Assembly: GCF_958350005.1 (NCBI RefSeq)
Contig: NZ_CATWFF010000005.1
Coordinates: 1-28,667 of the forward strand
Length of the DNA stretch: 28,667 nt
Direction of reading: 5' to 3'
From: an uncultured Megasphaera sp.
Lineage (GTDB): Bacteria; Bacillota; Negativicutes; Veillonellales; Megasphaeraceae
The notes beneath the pieces were generated by a model. That model saw nothing but the letters and a program-made list of their open reading frames with translations, ran no database searches and was not told the DNA's origin. Shown here piece after piece: positions 7,645-15,009 of the stretch (its first letter is position 1; each line of letters starts with the position of its first letter). The position numbers and the translations under genes were made by a program.

Positions 7645-9006
7645 ATGGTTCAGCGTATGACCTCGGGAAGTCCGATTCGCCTGATCCTGGCGTTTACGGT
7701 TCCCCTGCTGCTGGGAAATGTATTTCAGCAGCTCTATAATATTGCCGATATTATTATTGTCGGCCGGACGATTGGCGTCCATGCCCTGGCGGCAGTCGGT
7801 GCGGCAGCACCCCTGTTCATGGCCCTGCTGGGACTGACTATTGGCCTGGCATCCGGTTTTTCCGTTGTCACGGGCCAGCGGTTTGGTGCCGGCGATGAAG
7901 ACGGCGTTCGCCGCTCCGTTGCCACGTCGGCCATGCTGGCCTTCGGCATTACTGTCGTAATGACGGCAGTCGTCGTCGGCTCCATGCCGGTCATTCTGGA
8001 GCTCATGAACATTTCTGCCGAACTCTATGCCGATTCGTATCACTATATTATCATCATTGCCTATGGCATTGCCGCCATGATGATGTACAATCTGCTGGCC
8101 TGTATCTGCCGGGCCCTGGGGGACAGCCGGACGCCCCTGTATTTCCTGATGGTGTCGTCTCTGCTCAATATCGCCCTGGCGCTCCTGTTTATTACGCAGT
8201 TTGGCTGGGGCGTGCCCGGGTCGGCGGTGGCCCTGGTCATTGCCCAGGGCGTATCGGCCCTGCTGTGCCTGCTGTACATGCGCCGGCGCTTTCCCATGCT
8301 GCGCCTGCGGCGCTGTGACTGGACGGTGGATCTGGCTTTTGCCTGGCAGCATCTTCGCCTGGGCCTGCCTATGGCCATGCAGTTTACCATCATATCTCTG
8401 GGGATTCTGGTCATTCAGTCTGTGTGCAACACCTTCGGGCCGGAAACGATTGCCGGCTTCGTATCGGCTACGCGGATTGAACAGCTGGCGCTGCAGCCCA
8501 TGATTTCCTTTGGCATCGCCATGGCCGTGTATTCGGCGCAGAACTATGGGGCCCGGAACTACAGGCGCATCCGCCAGGGCGTGCGGCAGTGTTCCCTCGT
8601 GTCTCTGGCCTTCTGTATGCTGGCCATGGCAGCCATGCTGGGGTATGGCCGTGAACTTATTTCCCTGTTTACAGAAGAACAGGACGCCCTGCTGCTGGAT
8701 CAGGCCACGTTGTACCTGAAGACGTCTGTGCCGTTTTATCTGTTCCTGGGCCAGATCTTCGTGTACCGCAATGCCCTGCAGGGCATGGGTATTTCCAGCG
8801 TGCCTCTGATCAGCAGTATTATTGAACTGGCTGTCCGCGGCATATCAGCCTTTGTTCTGGCCCGTATGTGGGGCTTTTTCGGTATCTGCTGCGCCAGCCC
8901 CCTGTGCTGGGTCGCTGCCTGTCTGTTTACAGGGGGAGCTTATTTTTATGTACAGTACACGATGAAGCGGGTACATGGCCGGGAGAGCTGTCTCCAGGAA
9001 GGATAA
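7645..9006 (+). CDS. MATE family efflux transporter
   Basis: Multidrug and toxin extrusion antiporter, 453 residues with about 12 hydrophobic helices, using an ion gradient to export compounds. The N-terminus is typical of the family (SPIRLILAFTVPLLLGNVFQQLYNIADIIIVGR), and the two halves are of similar size. ATG 7645 follows AAAGGAG at 7634-7640, which overlaps the recO stop. The HAD gene follows after four bases. The substrate cannot be read from the sequence. Confidence 0.93.
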   Translation: MVQRMTSGSPIRLILAFTVPLLLGNVFQQLYNIADIIIVGRTIGVHALAAVGAAAPLFMALLGLTIGLASGFSVVTGQRFGAGDEDGVRRSVATSAMLAFGITVVMTAVVVGSMPVILELMNISAELYADSYHYIIIIAYGIAAMMMYNLLACICRALGDSRTPLYFLMVSSLLNIALALLFITQFGWGVPGSAVALVIAQGVSALLCLLYMRRRFPMLRLRRCDWTVDLAFAWQHLRLGLPMAMQFTIISLGILVIQSVCNTFGPETIAGFVSATRIEQLALQPMISFGIAMAVYSAQNYGARNYRRIRQGVRQCSLVSLAFCMLAMAAMLGYGRELISLFTEEQDALLLDQATLYLKTSVPFYLFLGQIFVYRNALQGMGISSVPLISSIIELAVRGISAFVLARMWGFFGICCASPLCWVAACLFTGGAYFYVQYTMKRVHGRESCLQEG

Positions 9007-9010
9007 ACCT

Positions 9011-9911
9011 ATGGGAAACGTCATTGCAGTTATCTGGGATTTTGATAAGACCCTCATTAGCGGGTATATGCAGGAACCTATTTTTGAAGCCTATGGCGTA
9101 GACGGCGAGGCTTTCTGGAAGGAAGTGGACAGCCTGCCTGCCATGTACAGCAAACGCCATATTCAATCGCGATCCGATTTATCTGAATGTCTTTCTGCGG
9201 TATACGCGGCAGGGCATTTTCAAAGGGCTGAATAACGAACGGCTGCGGGAATTTGGCCAGGAGCAGCATTTTTATCCGGGCGTGCCGGAAATTTTCCAGA
9301 ACGTCCGGGACCAGATTGAACAGGAACCGAAATACAGTGAATATAATATTAAAGTAGAGCATTACATTGTCAGCACAGGCCTGCGCAAGGTCATTGAAGG
9401 ATCGGCAGTGGCCCCCTATGTAGACGGCATCTGGGGCTGTGACTTTATTGAAGACGAGTGTGACGGCCAGACCGTGATTACGGAACTGGGATATACGCTG
9501 GATAATACGACGAAGACGAGGGCCCTTTTTGAAATCAGCAAGGGTGTGCCTAAAAACGGCAATATTGATGTCAATGCCAAAATGCCTCAGGAGCTGCGGC
9601 GCGTCCGTTTTGAAAACATGATTTATATTGCCGACGGGCCCAGCGATATTCCCGCTTTTTCTGTAGTGAACCGCTTCGGCGGTGCTACCTTCGCCATTTA
9701 TCCGCCTGGCGACACGGCGGCCTTTCAGCAGGTTGAAACGCTGCGCCGCGACGGCCGGGTCAATATGTATGCCGAAGCGGATTATCGGGAAGGCACGACG
9801 GCGTACATGTGGATTACCAATAAGGTCCAGGCCTTTGCCGACCGGATCTATACCCGGGAAAAACAGCGCATTGACGCTGCCGTTTCCCAGGTACCGAAAC
9901 ATTTGACCTGA
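9011..9911 (+). pseudogene. HAD-superfamily phosphatase, frame-disrupted
   Basis: Haloacid dehalogenase-type hydrolase of about 299 residues split by a frameshift. The first part starts at ATG 9011 (AGGAAGG at 8996-9002) and carries motif I, WDFDKTL, with D10 and D12. Around 9150-9165 the reading must shift by +1 base to continue as NRDPIYLNVFLRYTRQG. The downstream frame carries motif II (VSTGLRK) and motif IV (ADGPSDIPAF) and ends at TGA 9909-9911. Unshifted, the first frame stops at 9235. All catalytic motifs are otherwise intact, so this is a recent lesion, a sequence error or, less likely, programmed frameshifting. It is the last gene of the operon. Confidence 0.85.
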
Positions 9912-9920
9912 CAGACCGTA

Positions 9921-9975
9921 AAAGAGCAGATACTGATACAGAGCTATTCTCTGCGGCAGTATCTGCTCTTTTTAT
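9921..9975 (+). terminator. Rho-independent terminator after the HAD gene
   Basis: A perfect 15-bp inverted repeat, AAAGAGCAGATACTG (9921-9935) against CAGTATCTGCTCTTT (9957-9971), runs into T-rich TTTTTATTT. The 21-base loop folds further through CAGAG (9939-9943) and CTCTG (9949-9953). It closes the first operon. Confidence 0.9.
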
Positions 9976-9985
9976 TTCATTTCTC

Positions 9986-10014
9986 TTGACTACCGATACC
10001 CCTATATGTATAAT
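9986..10014 (+). promoter_or_regulatory. Sigma-70/SigA promoter of the metal cassette
   Basis: TTGACT (9986-9991) and TATAAT (10009-10014) are separated by exactly 17 bases. The spacer holds a CsoR-like site, so a repressor bound there would block polymerase. Confidence 0.85.
9996..10011 (+). promoter_or_regulatory. CsoR-like operator, site 1
   Basis: ATACCCCTATATGTAT lies between the -35 and -10 boxes and runs into the -10. It differs by one base from the reverse complement of site 2. TACCCC...GTA half-sites resemble published CsoR copper operators; binding is inferred. Confidence 0.65.
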
Positions 10015-10027
10015 AAACACATCACAT

Positions 10028-10043
10028 ATACCTATAGGGGTAT
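10028..10043 (+). promoter_or_regulatory. CsoR-like operator, site 2
   Basis: ATACCTATAGGGGTAT lies just downstream of the -10 box and matches site 1 in the opposite orientation at 15 of 16 positions. Its imperfect dyad and GGGGTAT half-site fit a CsoR/RcnR-type operator. No csoR-like gene is in the window, so the regulator would act from elsewhere. Confidence 0.7.
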
Positions 10044-10070
10044 TGGTAAAATAAAAAGGAGATGGTCAGT

Positions 10071-10229
10071 ATGGAATGGATTCTGTGTGGTATTGGTATA
10101 GTGATGGTACTATGTGGATTGTATTATACGGCCCAGGAAAAAGAGGATGTGCGGGTACGGAAATTTTATATGATCTTGTCCCTGGCAGGCCTTGTTATGG
10201 CAGCAGGCAGCGCCTACTCGCTGATATAG
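10071..10229 (+). CDS. Small two-helix membrane protein in metal ATPase operon
   Basis: A 52-residue open frame from ATG 10071 to TAG 10227-10229 with a strong AAGGAG (10056-10061) nine bases upstream. It has two hydrophobic segments, about residues 3-20 (ILCGIGIVMVLCGLYY) and 33-51, joined by a charged loop QEKEDVRVRK. Cysteines C6 and C15 lie in the first helix. It is the first gene after the paired operator, and its stop overlaps the ribosome site of the ATPase gene, so the two are co-transcribed and probably coupled. I do not recognise the family. It may be an ATPase partner or modulator, but that is inference from context. Confidence 0.75.
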   Translation: MEWILCGIGIVMVLCGLYYTAQEKEDVRVRKFYMILSLAGLVMAAGSAYSLI

Positions 10230-10237
10230 GAGATACT

Positions 10238-12112
10238 ATGGTAGAATATATTGAAAAAATCATGGAAGCCGGTGGAGTAAAAAAGGATATTGCCTTCCTG
10301 ATTCTGTCTGGTATTGCACTGGTTATCAGTATTTTTATGCCTCACCTTCTTCCGTTTGATGCGGCCTGGATTGCCATTGTATTATGCGGCATTCCTATTG
10401 TCATTGAGGCTTTGATTGGCCTGATTGCGCGCTTTGATATTAAGGCAGACGTACTCGTATCCATGGCTCTCATCGCCTCCATTGTCATTGGCGAAGATTT
10501 TGCCGCCGGCGAAGTAGCCTTTATTATGCAGCTCGGTGCATTACTGGAAGATGTAACCGTAGCTAAAGCCAGAGCAGGCATTGAAAAGCTCGTTCATTTG
10601 ACGCCGCAGACGGCGCGAGTCCTTCATGGCGAAGACGAACAGGTCATCCCTGCCGATCAGGTCGCTGTAGGCGATCGGATTCACGTCCTCCCAGGAGAAA
10701 CGATTCCTGTTGACGGCATCATTCTTTCCGGGCAGACTTCTGTCAACCAGGCCGTCATGACCGGCGAATCCCTGCCGGTAGATAAAAAGGCCGGTGACAG
10801 CGTATCGAGCGGTACAGTGAATCAGTTCGGCGCCTTTATCATGAAAGCCGTCAAAGTCGGCGAAGACAGCTCTATTCAGCGCATGATCCGCCTCATCCAG
10901 TCGGCTGATGCAGGCAAGGCGAAAATCGTCGGCCTTGCCGATCGCTGGGCGACATGGATTGTAGTTGCCGCCTTGTCGACAGCCGTTGTTACGTGGCTGC
11001 TGACTGGTGAAATCATTCGCTCTGTAACGGTTCTCGTCGTATTCTGCCCGTGTGCCCTCGTCCTCGCCACGCCGACGGCGATTATGGCCGCCATTGGCAA
11101 TGTGACGAAATACGGCTTTCTCGTCCGCGAAGGGGATGCCCTGGAACGGCTGGCCAGTGTGACGAAAATCGCCTTTGATAAGACGGAAACTCTGACCTAT
11201 GGCAAACCGCAGGTTACGGCCGTCTGCCCTGATGCGGACTGGATAGATGAAAAGACCTTGTTTACCTATGCAGCAGCGGCCGAACGGTCGTCAGAACATC
11301 CTCTGGGCAAAGCCGTTGCAGCCGGATTTTCTAAGACCTATCAGGAAGTACCGCCAGCCAGTGAAGAAGGGTCCTTTGAACTGTTCGTCGGTGCCGGCGT
11401 GACGGCCTGCGCAGAAGGAAAACACGTAGGTGCCGGCAATGAAGAACTCATGAAACGTCTCCATGTCGCCATTCCCGCTTCGGCAGCCCGGCAGGTACAG
11501 ACATATATCGATCAGGGCTGCACAGTCATCTATATTTCCATTGACTGCCGTTTTGCCGGATTCCTGGCCCTGTCTGACACGGTACGCAGTGAAGCAGCGG
11601 CCATGATTCAGCGTCTGCAGGCATTGGGCGTTGAGCCCGTTCTGCTGACAGGAGATCATGAAAACGCAGCCCGTACGATTGCTTCCCAGCTGGGCATTGC
11701 CGATGTACATGCGTCATGCCTGCCGGAAGACAAACTGCGCTGGATACAGACGTATCAGCAGCAAAATCAGAAGGTCTGCATGATTGGCGACGGCATTAAT
11801 GATGCGCCGGCTCTGAAAATTGCCGATGCCGGTATTGCCATGGGCGGCGTCGGCAGCGATATTGCTGTCGATGCGGCTGATCTGGTGCTGGTTGACGATC
11901 AGGTGCGGGAACTGCCTCACTTACTGGCCCTGTCCAAGCGGATGATGGTGACGATTCGGAGAAATCTCATCTTTTCCATGACTCTGAATTTTATTGCCGT
12001 TGCCCTGGCTGTACTGGGTATTTTGCATCCCGTCCTTGGTGCGCTGGTACATAATGCCGGCTCGTTCCTGGTTATTGTCAATTCAGCGCTGCTGCTGAAA
12101 TGGAAATTGTAG
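10238..12112 (+). CDS. Heavy-metal translocating P1B-type ATPase
   Basis: Metal-exporting P-type ATPase of 624 residues with no N-terminal metal-binding (HMA) domain. Motifs are TGES (175-178) in the actuator, C270-P271-C272 in the ion path, an HP motif (SSEHPLGKAV) and GDGINDAP from G517. The phosphorylation loop reads D314-K-T-E317-T-L-T: the near-invariant glycine of DKTGT is glutamate (codon GAA 11186-11188). The last helix has HNAGSFLVIVNSALLL, not the DxG of zinc/cadmium pumps, so metal choice is unclear; the CsoR-like operator hints at copper. ATG 10238 has AGGAG (10228-10232) overlapping the stop of the small membrane protein. An upstream extension in this frame overlaps that small gene and is not used. 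Confidence 0.9.
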   Translation: MVEYIEKIMEAGGVKKDIAFLILSGIALVISIFMPHLLPFDAAWIAIVLCGIPIVIEALIGLIARFDIKADVLVSMALIASIVIGEDFAAGEVAFIMQLGALLEDVTVAKARAGIEKLVHLTPQTARVLHGEDEQVIPADQVAVGDRIHVLPGETIPVDGIILSGQTSVNQAVMTGESLPVDKKAGDSVSSGTVNQFGAFIMKAVKVGEDSSIQRMIRLIQSADAGKAKIVGLADRWATWIVVAALSTAVVTWLLTGEIIRSVTVLVVFCPCALVLATPTAIMAAIGNVTKYGFLVREGDALERLASVTKIAFDKTETLTYGKPQVTAVCPDADWIDEKTLFTYAAAAERSSEHPLGKAVAAGFSKTYQEVPPASEEGSFELFVGAGVTACAEGKHVGAGNEELMKRLHVAIPASAARQVQTYIDQGCTVIYISIDCRFAGFLALSDTVRSEAAAMIQRLQALGVEPVLLTGDHENAARTIASQLGIADVHASCLPEDKLRWIQTYQQQNQKVCMIGDGINDAPALKIADAGIAMGGVGSDIAVDAADLVLVDDQVRELPHLLALSKRMMVTIRRNLIFSMTLNFIAVALAVLGILHPVLGALVHNAGSFLVIVNSALLLKWKL

Positions 12113-12170
12113 GAAACACACGGGATTCTGCAGAAAAAGACGGATAAAACAGATGATTTTCCTCAGCCCC

Positions 12171-12181
12171 TGTAGTATAAT
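12171..12181 (+). promoter_or_regulatory. -10 region upstream of dcd
   Basis: TGTAGTATAAT with TATAAT at 12176-12181, identical to the blocks at 7-17 and 24042-24052. The -35 position (12153-12158, ATGATT) is poor. Transcription would begin near 12188, leaving a leader of about 80 bases. Confidence 0.55.
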
Positions 12182-12269
12182 AAAAATTATATATACTATT
12201 GCATGTTGTAAAGCTGGGCCATTACATGGATACGCAGCTTGACATATACTATGAAAGGTGACGGAATCT

Positions 12270-12794
12270 ATGATCTTGTCTGGCAAGGAAATCGTAAAGC
12301 ATCTGGGCCGGGAAATTGTAATTGAACCATTTCATCCGGAACGGGTCAATCCTAACAGTTATAATCTGTCTTTATACCATCAGCTCATGGTCTATGACCA
12401 TCATGAACTGGACATGGCCAAACCGAACACGGCATCGGTCATTGAAATCCCGGAAGAAGGATTTGTCCTGCAGCCAAACCGCCTGTATCTGGGGCGGACC
12501 AATGAGTATACGAAGACAGACGGCTACATTCCCATGCTGGAAGGGCGGTCGTCCGTTGGCCGTCTGGGCGTGTTTATTCACGTTACGGCCGGGTTCGGCG
12601 ACGTAGGCTTTGCCGGATACTGGACGCTGGAAATTTTCTGTGTCCAGCCCATCCGCATTTACCGGGATGTGGAAATCTGCCAGATCTATTATCATGATAT
12701 TGATGGGGAATACGATACGTATCAGCACGGCAAATACCAGAACAATACGGGAATTCAGCCAAGCATGCTGTGGAAGGACTTTCAGAAAAAATGA
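12270..12794 (+). CDS. dcd: dCTP deaminase
   Basis: Converts dCTP to dUTP (or to dUMP in the bifunctional form) for thymidylate synthesis. It has 174 residues. The start MILSGKEI is characteristic. The core LEGRSSVGRLG and HVTAGFGDVGFAGYWTLE contain the substrate-binding Arg/Ser block and the catalytic Glu region. ATG 12270 has AAAGGTG at 12254-12260 with nine bases of spacing; GTG 12258 lies within that site and is unlikely. Whether it also cleaves pyrophosphate cannot be told from sequence. The stop overlaps the next start (ATGA). Confidence 0.93.
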   Translation: MILSGKEIVKHLGREIVIEPFHPERVNPNSYNLSLYHQLMVYDHHELDMAKPNTASVIEIPEEGFVLQPNRLYLGRTNEYTKTDGYIPMLEGRSSVGRLGVFIHVTAGFGDVGFAGYWTLEIFCVQPIRIYRDVEICQIYYHDIDGEYDTYQHGKYQNNTGIQPSMLWKDFQKK

Positions 12795-13774
12795 AAACCA
12801 TGAAGATGACAGATATAGAAGGCGTTCATATGGGCAATGCCCAGGATACAGTCGGAGGAACAGGGTGTACGGTCCTACTGTTTCCCGACGGCGCTCCCTG
12901 CGGCAGCGATGTCCGCGGCGGCGGTCCGGCCAGCAGGGAGTCGGAGCTGCTTCAGCCGACAGCCGCGGCGGAGGTCATTCATGCCATTCTCCTCAGCGGC
13001 GGCAGTGCCTTTGGACTGGATGCGGCCGGCGGTGTCATGCAGTACCTGTCGGAACGGAATATCGGCTTTCCCACGCCTGTCTGCCGCGTGCCCCTGGTCG
13101 TGGCTTCCTGTATTTTCGACCTGGCCTGCGGTGCCAATGTGCATCCTGACCGGGCCATGGGATATGCTGCCTGTAAGGCTGCAGCCTGCAATGACGTGCA
13201 GGAAGGAAACTATGGCGCCGGTACAGGCGCGACGGTAGGCAAGCTGTGCGGCGATGCTTACATGATGAAGTCCGGCCTTGGCATGTATGCCGTCCAGGCA
13301 GGGGCGCTTCAGGTCGGCGCCGTCGTTGCCGTCAATGCTGTCGGCGACGTCCTGGATGAGAAGAACCAGATTCTGGCCGGCATGCTGCGTCCCGATGGGC
13401 AGGGATTTGCCCATACGCGCCGCGTCATGCTGGAAGGGAGCCAGCAGGAAACGCTGTTTTCCGGTCCTCTGGGCGGCGGGACGACGAATACGACTATTGC
13501 CGCTGTTGTCACCAACGGCGCCTTTGATAAGACGCGTCTGAAAAAGATTGCCGCCATGGCCGGCAACGGCATGGTCCGCACCATTTGCCCGGTCAATACG
13601 ACGGCCGATGGCGATACGGTATATGCTGTCAGTACTGGCACCGTCCCTGCAGATGTCAGTACAGCCGGCACGATTGCGGCGTATGTGCTGGAACAGGCTG
13701 TCCGGCGGGCCGTGCTGACGGCAGCTCCGGCGTATGGACTGCCGTCGGTCCAGTCCCTGCCCTGGATGTCCTGA
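12791..13774 (+). CDS. P1 family peptidase (DmpA/NylC-like, self-processing)
   Basis: N-terminal-nucleophile hydrolase of the S58/DmpA group (L-aminopeptidase/D-esterase-like), 327 residues. Typical blocks are SGGSAFGLDAAGGV near 70, GNYGAGTGATVGK, and GGGTTNTTIAAVVTNG. Family knowledge from NylC places self-cleavage at Asn-Thr, here N233|T234, making T234 the catalytic N-terminus of the small subunit. The start ATG 12791 overlaps the dcd stop; ATG 12800 or 12806 are possible and the ribosome site is weak, so translation probably depends on dcd. A long hairpin follows the stop. The natural substrate is unknown. Confidence 0.88.
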   Translation: MKTMKMTDIEGVHMGNAQDTVGGTGCTVLLFPDGAPCGSDVRGGGPASRESELLQPTAAAEVIHAILLSGGSAFGLDAAGGVMQYLSERNIGFPTPVCRVPLVVASCIFDLACGANVHPDRAMGYAACKAAACNDVQEGNYGAGTGATVGKLCGDAYMMKSGLGMYAVQAGALQVGAVVAVNAVGDVLDEKNQILAGMLRPDGQGFAHTRRVMLEGSQQETLFSGPLGGGTTNTTIAAVVTNGAFDKTRLKKIAAMAGNGMVRTICPVNTTADGDTVYAVSTGTVPADVSTAGTIAAYVLEQAVRRAVLTAAPAYGLPSVQSLPWMS

Positions 13775-13782
13775 TATATGTT

Positions 13783-13830
13783 ACATCCCCCTGGTATCAG
13801 CGCTTTACCCGTCTGATACGAGGGGGATGT
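13783..13830 (+). terminator. Long hairpin after the P1 peptidase gene, probable terminator
   Basis: ACATCCCCCTGGTATCAG (13783-13800) pairs with CTGATACGAGGGGGATGT (13813-13830): 17 of 18 positions pair, with one G-G mismatch, and the loop is 12 bases. The sequence after it (TGTGTATTTCC) is only partly T-rich, so termination is likely but not certain. Confidence 0.6.
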
Positions 13831-14001
13831 TGTGTATTTCCCTGGAAATCTGCCGCACTCTGCCGTGCGTTTTCTCGGCAGGACTGGCGGAGGGGAAATT
13901 TAATGTTCTTCCCATGTCTGTTTCAGCAAATTTTAATCTCTGCCTGTCATACTGAATGCAGAAAACGATGCGGTGTAACCAGTGCGACAGGAGGGAACGG
14001 C

Positions 14002-15009
14002 ATGACAGAGAGCATGACTATAGACAGGCTGCGGCAGCAGGGGTATGCCTATTATGAAGGATATCTGTCCTTTTTTAATCACAAGAAACGGCAGAAACGG
14101 CGGTCTGCTGCAAAAAGCCTCACCAAAGGAGACTATGAAAAACGGGCGCTTCAGTGCTGGGAAAAGGTACTGCAGCACGAACGGCGCCCGGAAGATATTC
14201 TGTTATATGCCCGGATTCAGCATGCGCGAATGGGCGGCAGCACTCGTCCCCGCGATCTGACCTGGGAACAGCTGTATGGGTGGTATGATGAAGCGGTAGC
14301 GCTCTGGGACCGGCACGGGCGGCAGGGACAGGAAAAGGAATATATGCAGGCCTGCTGCGGCCTGTGCCGCTGTGGTCTGGCTACCTATGCCGCGTCTTCA
14401 GCCCTTGCCAGTGAAGCAAGTCTCCTCTTTCACCCTAAGTCTGCCGTGTTTGGCGATGCTGCCAGCCGCCGCCGCTGGCAGCGAATGCGGCAGTGCATGG
14501 AACAGGTGCAGGCTCTGGAAAACCTGCCTGTAACCCTTGCTGAAGGCCAGGCCGTTCCGGACCGGCGCCGTTTTCTGTACAGCGGCGATGTCTATTTCCT
14601 GTTGGGACAGGTGTATGACTGCGGCGCTCGCCTGGCCCTGACCGGACAGGTAAGGAAGACGCTGCAGCTGGCTGAACGATACTACCGGTTTGCCTGTGAA
14701 ATTGACTGGCAGCGCCGCCGGAGAAAGGCCGGCGTATCGGGCTTTTCCTATATGTATGGCGCCCTGCTGTCGCTGTACCTGTATGTTCGCCGGGAAGATG
14801 CCTTTTACCGGACCTGGGACCGCTATCATGGCGTTGTAGACTTTTCGCCGGCCTTTCGTACGCTGTGGCAGACGCGCTGGCTTATTGTAAAAGGCGAATA
14901 TGACGCAGCTGAACGGGGACTGCAGCTGCAGGAGGGAACGGCCGAGTTTCCGGAGCGGCGCATTCAGGCTCTGAGGCAGCTTATTTCCCGTCTGCGCCGG
15001 CGTCAGTAG
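14002..15009 (+). CDS. Hypothetical helical repeat protein
   Basis: I do not recognise this 335-residue protein. It is rich in Arg, Gln, Tyr, Trp and Cys, has no signal peptide or clear membrane helix, and looks mostly helical. Segments such as YEKRALQCWEKVLQHE, LQLAERYYRFACEIDW and WLIVKGEYDAAERGLQL resemble degenerate TPR repeats. A basic patch (NHKKRQKRRSAAKS) lies near residues 28-42. ATG 14002 has AGGAGGG at 13989-13995. A second in-frame start, ATG 13903 with GGAGGGG at 13889-13895, would add 33 residues. Its 3' end overlaps the convergent rqcH gene by 29 bases. No promoter is evident, so it may use its own weak one after the hairpin at 13783-13830. Confidence 0.75.
   Translation: MTESMTIDRLRQQGYAYYEGYLSFFNHKKRQKRRSAAKSLTKGDYEKRALQCWEKVLQHERRPEDILLYARIQHARMGGSTRPRDLTWEQLYGWYDEAVALWDRHGRQGQEKEYMQACCGLCRCGLATYAASSALASEASLLFHPKSAVFGDAASRRRWQRMRQCMEQVQALENLPVTLAEGQAVPDRRRFLYSGDVYFLLGQVYDCGARLALTGQVRKTLQLAERYYRFACEIDWQRRRRKAGVSGFSYMYGALLSLYLYVRREDAFYRTWDRYHGVVDFSPAFRTLWQTRWLIVKGEYDAAERGLQLQEGTAEFPERRIQALRQLISRLRRRQ

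Noticed and set aside
9145..9170. Programmed ribosomal frameshifting in the HAD gene
   Set aside because: There is no slippery heptamer, no rare codon/stop context and no evident downstream stimulatory structure at the junction. A mutation or sequence error is simpler.
12239..12250. TTGACATATACT before dcd as a promoter
   Set aside because: The -35-like TTGACA abuts the TATACT with no spacer, and nothing resembling a -10 box lies 16-18 bases downstream.
13850..13881. CTGCCG/CGGCAG inverted repeat after the long hairpin
   Set aside because: Only six base pairs with a 20-base loop; such repeats are common by chance in this GC-rich sequence.
13585..13902. Extension of the hypothetical gene upstream into the P1 peptidase gene
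   Set aside because: It overlaps conserved peptidase codons and the long hairpin. Two better starts with ribosome sites lie downstream.
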